Made by a program: the position numbers and the translations under genes. Below are positions 20,611 to 31,405 of a stretch of DNA of 59,892 bases, in pieces (position 1 is the first letter of the stretch; every line of letters starts with the position of its first letter). Below the pieces are notes generated by a model. That model was not told where the DNA came from. It ran no database searches and saw only the letters and a list, made by a program, of their open reading frames with translations. Source of the DNA: Triparma columacea (lineage: Eukaryota > Sar > Bolidophyceae > Parmales > Triparmaceae); NCBI GenBank assembly GCA_030267965.1, contig BRYA01000007.1:564-60455 (forward strand), read 5' to 3'.

Positions 20611-21348
20611 TCAGTCGCTCTCCTTTTTACTTAGCTGTTCTGAAAAGGCTGCGGCAGATCCACTTGACTCGTCCTCCTCCGGCGCGACGGTTCCTGGCGC
20701 CTGCTGCGCCATGTCCCTCACAGGACAGTGTGAGTTGGTGCTTGCGAAGATAGCGTCGTAGAGGTTTTCCAAACGAACAAACTGAAACGTCGCGAACAAG
20801 TCTGAGTCACTCCCATCGACGGACCCTCTGGCGCACGGACACCTTACGGTTACAATTCCTGCCTCGTGCGGCGGGGAGACCACGCACAGCTCGCTGTCTG
20901 AAATACGCCTGGCCTTCACCAACTCGGTGCCGAACAAGACCCTGACCTCACCCTGCGCAGACACGGCCGGAACTTGTTGGACCAGCATGCTTGATGCCAT
21001 TCCCGAACCGCCCAGAGTCGGGAGAACAAAGCCCCGCCCTTTGAGGCGCACTGCCGTACCCCCTCCCTCTGGACCCTGGCAGGGGCTGCACGACGTGACT
21101 TGGGGTACGGGCGAGAGCACTGCGAACACCTTAGATGCCGCCGAGATTCCCCACTCCTGAAGCGTGCTGGTGTCCGCCGGTAACAGCACCTCGCCGAAGA
21201 ATACTGAAGCATCTACACTCATCCCCACGCGGGATCTGGCCGTCTGCTTGATCACATCATAAAGCGTCTGACACAGAGTCGTATCGGGGGGGAGGTTCAG
21301 AGTTTCACGAACCACCTCCTCGCTGCAGTACGCGGCCTCGATGAGCAT
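20611..21348 (-). CDS. Ubiquitin-like plus IPT/TIG domain protein
   Basis: Single exon, 245 residues. The C-terminal half has an IPT/TIG immunoglobulin-like fold: VTSCSPCQGPEGGGTAVRLKGRGF, then VRVLFGTELVKAR, LCVVSPPHEAGIVTVRC (about 85-190), the pattern of sheets found in CAMTA, NF-kB/Rel and plexin IPT domains. The N-terminal about 80 residues end with TLQEWGISAASKVFAVL, which resembles the last strand of ubiquitin-like domains (leucine, glycine-turn, then LxLVL-type strand). A UBL fold is therefore suggested but not certain. The C-terminal 50 residues are acidic and Ser/Ala-rich. There is no DNA-binding or membrane segment visible. Converges with RPP30 (41 bp between stops). Function unknown. 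Confidence 0.7.
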   Translation of the reverse strand: MLIEAAYCSEEVVRETLNLPPDTTLCQTLYDVIKQTARSRVGMSVDASVFFGEVLLPADTSTLQEWGISAASKVFAVLSPVPQVTSCSPCQGPEGGGTAVRLKGRGFVLPTLGGSGMASSMLVQQVPAVSAQGEVRVLFGTELVKARRISDSELCVVSPPHEAGIVTVRCPCARGSVDGSDSDLFATFQFVRLENLYDAIFASTNSHCPVRDMAQQAPGTVAPEEDESSGSAAAFSEQLSKKESD

Positions 21349-21602
21349 GGGGACGATGGGGGAAGAACAGTCGCCTCAGCACTACTTGGAAACTTGCTGC
21401 TTGAGATTACCTTTCCATCACAGCTGAGGAACACCTAAGCTTATTTGTGGTTTTCTTAGCTTATTTATGGAGTCGAATGAAAGTAAATACGGGTAGCCTA
21501 GCCAGGAATGAATGATTTCCTGTTCTGGGGTGAAGCCAAAAAGGATTGCGCTTTTTGAGATTATCACATATTCCAATACTTTCAGCAAAGTGCGCTTCAA
21601 AA

Positions 21603-23324
21603 ATGAGCTCCTCGGTCTTATTTTTCTTCCTACTTCTCCTCCCGTGTTCATCATTCAATCTCGTGCATCCCTTGGGTAATAGTCCTTCCCGAGTCGGCTT
21701 CGATGTGACTCACCAAGCTCAATACTTCTCCCTATATTCGACTTCATCGACTAAATCTCCCACTTTGTCTCCTCCCATCCCTTCGACTAACCCCTCTGAC
21801 ATATTAGGTCCTCCACGTGCAACCGTATGGAGCTATTTTGGATCTCTTACCCCCAAATACAATCTCGGTCAAGGATTCCCTGATACTTCGCCTCCTCAGT
21901 TCGCTTTAGATGCCCTGAAGGAGACGATAAACGGCGATCCTTTCATTCATCAGTACACTCGAACTTCCGGTCACCCTGCTCTCTGCAGGGAGTTGGCTTC
22001 AAGGTACAGCAACCACTTGGGGAGGGACATTGACTGGGAGAAGAATGTCGCGGTAACGGTGGGGGCAAGCCAGGCGCTATACATGGGGCTGCAGACTGTG
22101 GTGAGACCGGGGGACGAGGTTATAGTGTTCGAGCCTTACTTCGACCTCTACCTGAACCAGATAAGGTGAGAGTGAAATGCACAAGTTGTAAAGCGCATGA
22201 TGCCTTCTCACCCCCCTCGCCCCCACCCCTATCCCCACCCCCGCAGGCTTGCTGGTGGTGTCCCAGTCCCCGTCCCCCTAAAGTTCGTCCCCTACCCCGA
22301 CTCCCCTTCCTCCTACTCGGGATCCTGGGAGCTGGATCTCCCTGCCCTCCAGTCCGCCATCACCCCCAAAACCGCCGCCGTCGTATTGAATAGTCCCCAC
22401 AACCCCACTGGCAAGGTGTTCACCGGGGAAGAAATGACGTCCATAGCCGACTGCATCCGACCCCACGATAAGATCAAGGTCCTCAGCGACGAGGTCTACA
22501 AGTTCATTATCCACAGCCCCCCTAAGGAGACCTCCTTCGAGACCACCGTGCCGGGGCACGTGCACTTCGCGAGCCTCCCCGGTATGTACGACCGCACCTT
22601 GACAATAAGCAGCGCAGGCAAAACCTTTAGCGCAACCGGCTGGCAGGTCGGATGGATGGTCGGTCCGGAGAGCCTGGTGGGGGCTGTCCAGCAGATGCTC
22701 CCGTACGTGCAGTTCTGCGCGAACTCGGTTTGCCAGGAGGCTCTGGCCGGAGCGTTGAGGAAGGCTGAGGAGGTGAGACCGAGGAGGCAATGGAAGCGAT
22801 GGAAACCTTCAATTCCTAACCACATAACCGACACAACGCACTTCTTCCCTCTGTCCCCCCCCCCCCCCCCCCACCAGCCTTACATGGGACATGAAAATTA
22901 TTACGCGTGGCTCAATTCTGAGTATCGGGAGAAAAGGGATTTTCTGGTCAAGGCGCTTCAGGGGGCGGGTTTTGAGACGCCCGATTATTCCCGAACGGCT
23001 GGGGGAGGGTTCTTCATCATGGCCGGAATCACTCCTGCGGTCGAGAGTAGGGTACCTCAGGGTCGGGTGGGGGAGGTCAATGAGAGCGCACCTACTGGGA
23101 AGGTCAGGCTGGACTGGGCCATGTGCGAGCACATGGTGAGGGAGGAGGGGGTGGGGATGATACCCAGCAGCCCGTTCTTCAGCGAGGAGAGGGTCAAGGA
23201 TGGTAGGAGCGATAGATTTGTGAGGGTGGCATTCTGTAAGAGGAGGGAGGTCATCGAGGGGGCGGGGAGGGCCCTCTTGTGCGATGGGGGGAGGAAGGAG
23301 GACTGCGAGGTGGAGGGACTTTAA
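21603..23324 (+). CDS. Kynurenine-type class I/II aminotransferase, probably plastid-targeted
   Basis: Three exons, 21603-22165, 22247-22772 and 22878-23324; 511 residues. It is a PLP-dependent fold-type I aminotransferase of the kynurenine/glutamine transaminase type. Motifs: YNLGQGFPD, HQYTRTSGHPALC, VTVGASQALY, VVLNSPHNPTGK, LSDEVYKF and the Schiff-base lysine in SSAGKTFSATGWQVGW (Lys313). The C-terminus carries DRFVRVAFCK with the carboxylate-binding Arg. The N-terminus MSSSVLFFFLLLLPCSSFNL is a signal peptide with Phe at the likely +1 site, the hallmark of stramenopile bipartite plastid targeting, so plastid amino-acid metabolism is inferred. Start chosen at the ATG that gives the signal peptide. 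Divergent from the UBL-TIG gene; converges with the nucleoredoxin-like gene. Confidence 0.88.
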
Positions 23325-23411
23325 GCTGTTTTGTTGTTAAGGAAAATAGATTGGCATGAGCTTCGCGCCCTATTTTGATTATAAATAACCCATCTCAACA
23401 ATCCCCCTGCC

Positions 23412-24218
23412 TCAGATCGCCCTCATCCCCACGATGCCCCTCAAAATATTGATAAACTTCTTCTTCATCCCCCCCAGCATCCTCCTAATAGGTCCCGGGA
23501 CAATGTTCCTAGCCAGGTTACTAACAGGGGATCTCCAAGGGAACCCGACCCCTGCCTTGTCGGCCGGTATCTTGTTTCTTCCTTCCTTAGTGATGACATC
23601 CCCAGTCTTGCCATCCACGAGGACCAGTGAAGGGATGCCCTTAATCTTATACTTGTTGCTGAGGGCCTCCCCAACTGAGCCTAGAGAGTCCTCGAAGGGG
23701 ATAGCGAGCCAGGGCATGGTGGCGAAGTACTGGCCGAAGGAGTCCCAGTCCTTGCAGCGGGACACCCAGACTATCTCGAGGGCCTTGGTGTTGGAGTTCT
23801 TCTTCTTCTTCTTCTTCTTCTCGTTTATCTTCTGGTAGAAGCTGACTAGCTCGGGTGTGAACTAGGGGGGGGGAGAGGGGGAGGGGGGGTCAGAATTCTT
23901 CGTGTCTAGCAAGCTTTCTTTTTCCTCGGTCTCTTTCCACCTCCTCCTCACCTGCCTGCAAGGCCCGCACCAGTCAGCGGAGAAGTAGATTCCGACAACA
24001 TCAGCGTGCTGGAGGACGTCCGTGGTCCCGAACGCCACTAGCTCGGCCTGCGTCTCGCTGACGAGCTGGAGAGCGTGAAGCTCCTGACCAAAGAGGTCAG
24101 CCATGGGGCCAGTTTGGAGGGGGACTGAGAGATCATCCTCGGTTGCGGTGGCTTGGGAGTTGACGTGAACGGTGCATATGAGGGTGATTACGACGAGGAG
24201 GAGTGGAAGAGATAACAT
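23412..24218 (-). CDS. Secreted nucleoredoxin/tryparedoxin-like thioredoxin
   Basis: Two exons, 24218-23952 and 23861-23412, phase 0; 238 residues. The split redox motif is restored by splicing: SADWCGPCRQ | FTPELVSFYQK, with Cys84 and Cys87, as in nucleoredoxin/tryparedoxin thioredoxin-8 types (family motif WCPPCRxFTP). Downstream blocks EIVWVSRCKD, MPWLAIPFED and IKGIPSLVLVDGKTGDVIT are typical of the family, including the cis-Pro. The N-terminus (MLSLPLLLVVITLICTVHVNSQ) is a signal peptide, so the protein enters the ER and may go to the secretory path or plastid. The C-terminal 60 residues are basic and not part of the fold. It probably reduces disulfides of secreted or organellar proteins. 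Confidence 0.85.
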
Positions 24219-24451
24219 CTGAGAAGAAGAGTGGGAGGTGAAGTCGAGAGTCGAGAGTGCGACATCGGGGAAGGGGGATTAGCTTCATTGGGAAGATTTG
24301 GGGTACGTTGATGAGATTTATTGGAGCAACTGTTCGTCGTTTACGACGGAATCTCATTGAAACTTGATGTACACGATTTCCTCAACTTTTGAACTACCTT
24401 TCTTTTTTGCCCTCCACACCATCACTTTCTTTTGCCATATCAAGTTTTTAT

Positions 24452-25843
24452 ATGAACGACCTTCGTGGGCAGAACGACTGGCACCATGAAGCTTTTTGGA
24501 AAGATAAGATCTCTTTCTCCTCCGCCAAGGATTCCTTCGTAAAACCAGAAAGTTCCACCTCCACCTTTCCTCGAGTGATTGAGGATGGTTACTGTATCGA
24601 CCACAGACCCGAATATCCTCGTGAGCTCATTTCTGTGGTGAAAGATCAGATTATTGCGCTTGAGCAACAAGGGCTCCCAGCAACGTTTGTGATGCTTTAC
24701 GATGAGCTGTGGGAACTCTGGAGGAACTATCCAATGGAGGTGAGTGAGCCTTGCGACTTGCGAGCGACGCGTTCCTCACAAGTCTAACCCTCTTCCCACC
24801 TCCAGAACTCCCGTCTCCTTCCCACCTTTGATATCCTGGCCTTTTATGTGGACCCTCGTCTCGGTCAGTCGGGGTTCTCCCCGCACCGCGACCGCCAGCC
24901 CCTCGACGTTTCTGCCTCCTTCTTCCCAGATGGTCTGCCAAAGTACGTGACACGTTGGATTGCAGTCGAGGACGCGGATGCCGAGAGCAACAGCTGCTTG
25001 TACGTGATCCCGAAACAGCATGATCCTGGATACATGGCAGGTGACGATGACGATGAGGGGGAGGAGAAGGATGAGGATGGCGGCGACGGCAAGGATATCG
25101 CCCGTAATAGCAAGGCGGCCTCCACCTCGCAGCAGAACATAGACGGAGGCGTGAACCCCTCTGTCATTCCCCTCCAGCGTGCCCTCTCGACCAAGGAGTC
25201 CTACCAATACATCCGCGCCCTCCCCATCCCCGCGGGCTCTAGCCTGGTGTTCTCCCACAGGGTCATACACTGGGGGTCAAGCGGGAACCCGAAGACCACA
25301 ATTAAACCGAGGATTGCGATAAGCTTCACGTACTCGGACCCTGAATTCGAGAAACCTTACCTCAAGGAGTCCGCCTTCAAGTGGTCCGGCTCTCCCCCGT
25401 CCTTCTCCATCAGGCTCCTCCTGTGCTGCTGCCAGATGCTGATATATTATCAACGTTTTGGGTTAGATCGAGGGGGCGTCATGAGCTGCTACGAGTACGT
25501 CAAGGAACACGGGGGAAAGCACCTGGAGGAGGGGTACATGAGGAAGGTGCTGAGGGAGTTTGTGGGAGCGGTTAAGGAGGGGGGGGAGGGGGGGGATAAT
25601 GATAGTGAGATTAATGATAGCGACGAGGAGAGGATGCTGGAGGAGATGCTTGAGCAGGCGGATGAGTTCGAGGATGACTACGAGCACGAGGAGGGTGACC
25701 ATGAAGAGGGGGAGGAGGGGGACATGGATGGAGAGGACGACTTCGAGGATGAATTTGACGACAACGAGCTCGGAGAGGGGCCGCTGGAAGGATCGTTTCC
25801 AAAGAGGAAGAGGAGGAAGACATTGGACGACGACGAGGATTAG
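24452..25843 (+). CDS. Phytanoyl-CoA dioxygenase-like 2OG/Fe(II) oxygenase
   Basis: Two exons, 24452-24739 and 24806-25843; 441 residues. Iron and 2-oxoglutarate binding residues of the double-stranded beta-helix are visible: FSPHRDRQP (His123, Asp125), the distal IHWGS histidine and the PRIAISF arginine. PhyH-type spacing and YVTRWIAVEDADAESNSCLYVIP, a typical PhyH strand pair, support the call. An acidic insert (about 145-180, DDDDEGEEKDEDGG) and a very acidic C-terminus of about 90 residues followed by KRKRRK are extra. Substrate unknown. Start at the ATG giving MNDLRGQN; no signal peptide. The gene is divergent from the nucleoredoxin-like gene and its stop lies 35 bp from that of the APC4-like gene. 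Confidence 0.8.
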
Positions 25844-25878
25844 GAAAAACGAATCCGTTTAGCGAAAGCACGAAGTAT

Positions 25879-26094
25879 TTAATTACCCTCCTCCTCCTCC
25901 TCATCCTCATCCTCCTTCTCTTCCTCCTCTTCTTCCTCCTCATCCTCGACATCAAAGAACTTCATGTCCCCCCCCTCCCTATGCCACACAACAGCGATCC
26001 CTCTATTTCCTGATACCTCCAACTCGGATCCCTTCCGAGCTCCTAGTTTTCGGCACTTGACCTCTTCAGCTTCGTCCTCGTCTTCCTCTTCCTC

Positions 26095-26125
<31 letters not shown>

Positions 26126-27969
26126 TCCCCCAATACTACGACGTCGTTCTCCCTATTGAAGTCCCATAGGACCAGCTCTTCCTCCCCACCTGCCTCTACG
26201 ATGGCTGCGATTTTCGTCCTCTCCTCCCCGTCGCAATACAACTTCCAGTCGCTCACCGCGTCGACTTTCTTGCCGTCCTTGTACTCAATCGTAAAGGTTC
26301 TCGTGCTAACCTCGGGGCTGGGAGGCTCTTCCTCGTCATCCTCGTCTTCCACCATGCCTCCCGGTGCCGCTGGGAAGCTTACGACTTTGAAGGTGGTGCC
26401 TTCCAGGCCGATGAACCTCAGCGTACCACTGTCCATGACGCATTTAGCAACCCCGGAACCAACCTCGATACTCCTCCCCGCTTGAACCCTTGTCGTCCTC
26501 GTGGTCTTGTTCGTTTCCTCGTGGACGGCATCTTCCACGATTTGGATGAGGCTTTGAAAGCTAATAGCCTCGGAGCTGGGCATCTCAAAGAGCTTTGGGT
26601 CGTACGCAACGAGCCTCTGGAGCACGACGTCGACGGTGCCCTTGCCGTTGATGACGCCCCCGAGGTACTTCACGACGTCGTCGAACCTCCTCCCGAAGCT
26701 CTGCACCCCTTCGACCAGGTCAGTCAGCCCCTCGAGCACGTCGTTGCCGTCGCTTCCGTGGGTATTGGACTCCAGCAATTCGAACCACGTGTGGAGGACG
26801 GCCGTGAGCTCGGTGAGGGTAGAAGTTAAGGTCTTCGACGTTCTCGCTAGGGACTGGAGGTTGAGATTCGCAAAGCTGGATGGGGGGAGAAAAGGAGGTG
26901 TGAGAAAATGGGCGAAAAAATGGAGGAGTGCAGCGACGACATTGGTGGAAACCCCGCTCGTCGCCCTCATACTTACAGTTGGTCGACTTCCATCTCCCCC
27001 ACCCCCCTTTCGATGTACCCCTGTACCATTCTCAGGTCCAGCCTATCCCAACCCTTGAGCCCGCTGGCGACCTTCTTCTCCATCTCTACCAAGGTGAGCT
27101 TGAGCTGTTCAAGGAGCAAGTGCATGCTCGACGTGTTGCTTGAAGGGGGCGGGGGGTGAATGTGGCAGTAAGGAGGTGCCAGGAAGAGCGTGAACTCTGA
27201 GGTTCCCAGGACGTCGACGACTCCATCGGCGGCAGAGAACCTGCGAAAGGGATATGGGATGCGTTTGTGTTAGAAAGGGTTATTGATGCAACGAGGAAGC
27301 CTCGGCTCATCCTCACCTCTCCACGCAGCTTCCACCCCTGTATATGGAGATGTCGCCGTTCCCAGATCCGATGGCAAAGCAAGGTTCTGGCTCCCTTACC
27401 GCCTGCCTCTCCCCGTCCTTACTCATGACGTTCTCAAACATGACGTTGGTGCTCGGGAATACTATTCTATGTTTCGGCTGGGCGCTGGGTGGAAAGCTAC
27501 TATACACCACCGCCTCGTTGGAGATGGACGGGAGCGAGTAGTGCACAAGGGAAGTATTAACGCTGACAGGGGGGTGGTGGGTGAGAGGGGAGGGAGATAC
27601 ATTCAAGGACACAGGGGGCGGTGTATGGGGACGAGCGATGCGTGAGGGGGTCATAAAACAACGACGTCGCCCACACGTCGCCCCTACGCCGCCCCACTTC
27701 ACCAGCCCTTACCTCACTAAAATGACCCCCAACACACTCCTGCACAGACAGTACACCCCACCGTCCACGAATTCCACCAGAACGTCCTCCTCGTCGACGG
27801 ACTTTATGACTGTGACCTTCTGATGAGGAGTAAAGGTCCGGTGGATCGTGGACGTCTTTGATGCTCGGAGCAAGTACAAATCATAATTCGGGTGAAGGAG
27901 AATTGGGGGGTGACTGCTGGGAGACTCGGCGGGTGCTATTTTGACATTGTGGAAGTTATTGTATGACAT
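25879..27969 (-). CDS. APC4-like anaphase-promoting complex subunit
   Basis: Four exons: 27969-27713, 27562-27317, 27240-26977 and 26875-25879; phases fit throughout; 587 residues. The N-terminal about 200 residues look like beta-propeller strands (GSGNGDISIYRGG, VVDVLGTSEFTLFLAPP). A helical block follows (about 220-420: LHTWFELLES, FDDVVKYLGGVINGKG, LFEMPSSEAISFQSLIQIVEDAV), resembling the APC4 long domain. The end is strand-rich, with RGIAVVWHREGGDMKFFDVEDEEEEE, matching the APC4 C-terminal pattern in which a strand pair precedes an acidic tail. APC4 is a scaffold of the APC/C ubiquitin ligase. Human APC4 is about 808 residues, so this copy is shorter, chiefly in the propeller. Call by pattern only; other propeller-helix proteins remain possible. 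Confidence 0.55.
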
Positions 27970-28425
27970 TTCGATTATCTTGTCGAAATGTCAAAATTGT
28001 AACAAAGATGGGGTTTAATTTTGGGCGGTGGGAGCTCAGGATCGGGGGAGTGCGGCAAAAAGTCAATTCCCACAAGGTTACGATGCCTTTGTTGGACTCT
28101 CAGGGGTTTCGGTCGAGAATTGAGTTTGGGAATATATGTAGAGAGTGTTTGCGAGTCTGGTATTGGTTTTGAAAATTGGATGTGATTGATTCTGAAAATT
28201 GATAAATTTGAGGGGAAGAAAGAATTAGAGCGATGACAAAGATTTGCAGGAACGAAGCGAGGCGCGTGGAACAAGGGAAGCAAACGTAAAGGTTAAAAAA
28301 ATCACGGCCAATATTGTCGCTTCAGCCCTTCTTGTCCCCTGAATATCACCTTGCATAACCAGCAGAAGAAATTTGGCATAGAAATAAGATTACGATACAA
28401 CAACATGGCATTAAATCCTTGCGGT
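27970..28425. other. Gene-free stretch between APC4-like and small membrane protein genes
   Basis: 456 bp: 5' flank of the APC4-like gene and 3' flank of the small membrane-protein gene. Composition is AT-richer than the genes. No frame with recognisable content, no RNA gene seen. Confidence 0.5.
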
Positions 28426-28913
28426 TTACTGGTACAGTCCCTTTTCAATAGTGACCGTTTGACCCTGCCTCCCCTCTCCTCCTACGTATTCCCTCGCCCA
28501 GCCATAACCCAGGACATTGTTGGCTATAATGATGGCGATGGCGACAGCGAAAAGAGAAACAGAAAAGACATTGTTGACCCCCATTGAGTTGAATAGCACC
28601 TCGAGCTCGGACGGCGCCGCCTCCTCCATTATCGCGTCCAGCTGCTCCTGGGTGAGATCTTCTGTGTCGCTGTCATCACTCAAATCTATTATTCTAAATT
28701 CCCCCCGGTCCTCCTCCTTACATTTGAAGCTCGTCGAGTGTAGGCTTCTCCGAGATATCCCCATGAATTGGACGAAGGATGCAACATTCAACCATGCTGC
28801 AGCAAAGACTGGGCGAAGGTTGCGGAAGGGTGTGAAATTATTGATTCCAAGGCGTTCGTTCGCAACAATTACAGTCTCTTCGTTCACTCACCTATCAAAC
28901 CTAAGCGTCTCAT
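28426..28913 (-). CDS. Small single-pass protein with mitochondrial-type presequence
   Basis: Two exons: a 22-nt first coding exon (28913-28892: ATG to gatag|gtgagt) and 28796-28426; 130 residues. An alternative acceptor 12 bp upstream (28808) is also in frame and would add four residues. The start MRRLGLI with following RRSLHSTSFK gives a positively charged amphipathic N-terminus with an RxS/RxxS-type cleavage context, suggesting import into mitochondria. The middle is acidic (DLSDDSDTEDLTQEQLDAIMEE). A single transmembrane helix (VFSVSLFAVAIAIIIANNVLG) precedes a short polar tail. I do not recognise the family; an accessory subunit of an inner-membrane complex is a guess from size and topology only. 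Confidence 0.65.
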
Positions 28914-29445
28914 AAACGGTGAGCCCTGCTGTCAATAGTCAAAAGTCCTCTCTCTTCTGTGTCATAAATTTCAACTTTCTTAAATTCTATATGGCATTAG
29001 ATTTCCTCCCCGCATTCTTGACAGATTTTGGGTGGAACGATGAGGTAAGGTAAAGGTGGCGGCAATGGTTGACGAGCCTCCTTTCCTTTCCATCCAACCA
29101 ATCAAAAAATCAACTTCGTCTTATTCAACTCGGGCTTTGTATTGTTTTGAAATACAGGAGCCCGCCCGAGTGCACTATGATCCTCACTCTATCTTCTTCC
29201 TTCACCGCCACTTAGAAAGTCGACCTGTTCCTTGCGATCGTGTCCATCCTCCTTTTCGCCAGTGCAATCTGCTGTGTGATGAGGTGCCTCCGACTGTCCT
29301 GCTCGGACCTACTTTGTATGTGGTGCTTCTATGAGATTTGCTGCGATCCCCATGCTGGTGGCGCGGACAGTTTCTTCCCGTTGGGCGGGATCGTATAATA
29401 AGAAAATTGTCGGTTCTGGCCTTACATTCACAATCTTTTTCTCTA
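28914..29445. other. Gene-free stretch 3' of SEL1-methyltransferase gene
   Basis: 532 bp. A plus-strand frame from an ATG at 29065 (about 90 codons) has no recognisable domain, and no splice pattern extends it. I see nothing else here beyond the 3' flank of the SEL1-methyltransferase gene and the promoter of the small membrane-protein gene. Confidence 0.45.
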
Positions 29446-31200
29446 TTATTTCAACAGCAAGAACACTGTCTTCTCCGGGTTCCAGCTGGTCGGCACCTTG
29501 ATCCTCACTCCTTCTCTCCATCCCAACTTTCTTTCTAGCGGTGGTCTGTACAGTACCATCCCTCCCCCCTCTTCCAGTCCCTCGAACGCCAGCCTCTCCA
29601 CCCTCCTTTGAGACTCCTCGTCCCACTCGTGGTCGTTGCTCCACACGATGTTCACCCCCGACATGTCAAAGCCGGACGTGACGTCCCTCCTTTCGAACAT
29701 AACCCGGTCTTTGATCCCCTCCCCTCCCTCCCCCTTCAACCCTGCCACGATCTCTGAGGCCTTGTCCACGGCGCAGTCAAGCACGTCGTACCCTACACCC
29801 TCAAACCCGAAAGCCGCGCTGCGGAGATGTATTTGCGTTAGCTTTTGTTTGTGTTGCTTTCATTTCGGCAGCCGCTTGTGCCTGCTTGTTTCCCTTTTTT
29901 TCTCACCTCCCCCAAACCACCTGGTTGCCAAGCGCGCTGCCTAGGACGGCGACCTTCGGGGTCCTCCCTGCATTTGCGATCCCTCTAAGTGACGACTGCA
30001 GCGCCGGATGTCCCATGATTCTCATGAAGCTCTGCAGCGAGAGTCAGTTTTTGTAGTGTGTTAGTCTACGATCGGCTATTATGAGCCGCCTCTCCCCCCC
30101 AAGCCCCTCCTTCCCCTCACCTCCAAGTAAGTGACCCCCCAAGCCCCTTCCCCTCCCCCTCTGAACCTCTCGAGGCACTCCATCTGGTATCTCACTGCCC
30201 ATTCCCCATCGTTGGCTTCCACCCCCCTCACCCTGTTCGTGAAGGCCCTCAGCTGAACCGCAGCGTCGAGGCCCCCCCGGAACCCCGGGGCGACTGCAAA
30301 GCCATTCAATTTTTGGGCGAGAGTGGGGGTGTCCTCGAGGATTTCCTGCTCAGCGTTGAGAAACTCCCAGAGACCGGGGGGGTCATGGGGGAGGATGAAA
30401 CCCCAATTGCCGTTCAGGTGTTTGCCCATGAGTGCCGTGCTGGAGGAATTAGGGAGAAGGGAGGAGGAGGGAGGAGGGGGCAGAAGGGGGGAGGGATTAG
30501 ATTTTGAGGGTTCCAAAGCACACCCAGCTCTAACCCCTTGTCGACCCTCCCTCACCTCTCCTTGAACTTCCCCTCCGCCTCGTTCTTGTCTCCCTTCCTG
30601 TGCGCAATGATCCCTAACTTTTGAATCCCCTTCCCCCTCAAGTATGCATCCTCTGGTTCGTCCTCTTCCGTAAGTTCCACGACCTTCTCAAGCCACTCCT
30701 TGGCCTTGTCTTCATCCGCGGCAACGCCAGCCTCGCCGTAGAAGTATATGTCACCGAGGAGGCCAGCCGCGGGGCTGTAGCCCTTCGAGGCACTGAGCTC
30801 ATAGCAACTTACGGCCTTGGGGACGTCGGGAGGGGAGTAGACTGAGGGGGTGGTGGAGGGGACCATACCCTGGTGGTAAGACCAACCAACGTCACACATG
30901 GCGACTGGGAGTGATGGGGGGGGTGAGAGGGGAGGATGGGGGGGGGAACAGCACTACGAGCCCCATTATCGAATCTGTATTCGACTCCTCACCTGCATCT
31001 CCTGCCATGCCTCTTTCGTTGGTTTGATCCCATTCTGATTGTTCATCCTTCCACCTCTTTCTTGTCTTATTATCTACGTCATCTGATGTCGTTGAGAATG
31101 TTCTATAATTAGAGGGTAATCTACGAGAGTATGAGGGACTATAGAATATAGGAAAGGCACGGAAAGGAACCTTGTGAAGACGGGAGAGGTTTGATAACAT
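29446..31200 (-). CDS. SEL1-repeat protein fused to a Rossmann methyltransferase-like domain
   Basis: Five exons, all phase-consistent: 31200-30993, 30904-30556, 30439-30121, 30031-29907, 29818-29446; 457 residues. The N-terminus (MLSNLSRLHKVPFRAF, then RRLPSNYRTFSTTS) is Arg/Ser-rich and looks like a mitochondrial presequence. Residues about 70-185 hold SEL1-type repeats (KAVSCYELSASKGYSPAAGLLGDIYFYG, then DEDKAKEWLEKVV). Residues about 300-457 form a methyltransferase-like Rossmann unit: TPKVAVLGSALGNQVVW (motif I), VGYDVLDCAVDKASEIV, MFERRDVTSGFDMSGVNIVWSND (motif IV region), then GGGMVLYRPP. The SAM-binding glycine motif is not canonical. The combination of SEL1 scaffold and methyltransferase in one protein is unusual. 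Divergent from the metallo-beta-lactamase-fold gene. Confidence 0.7.
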
Positions 31201-31405
31201 CCTTGTGGCCCCTAATCGGTATAATAAGTCTTTTTTTGAGAAATCGGTGGAATGAACGGTCTAAAAATCAGTTCGTCGAAGTAGTAGATGCGTCTGAAGA
31301 CTGATTTTGGGAAACTTTTTTGATGCCTAAAATCAGGGCTGCTCATTTTCATCCATTTCGACTCAAATCGACAAATATATAGGAGAACGGTGATCCATTG
31401 ATATC

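Noticed and set aside
23930..24200. A prokaryotic-type operon or CRISPR array
   Set aside because: No regularly spaced direct repeats with unique spacers, and every gene is split by GT..AG introns, so a bacterial reading of the window is excluded.
29065..29337. 90-codon plus-strand frame between the small membrane protein and the SEL1-methyltransferase gene
   Set aside because: No recognisable motif and no flanking exon structure; kept as gene-free in the annotation although a short lineage-specific gene cannot be excluded.
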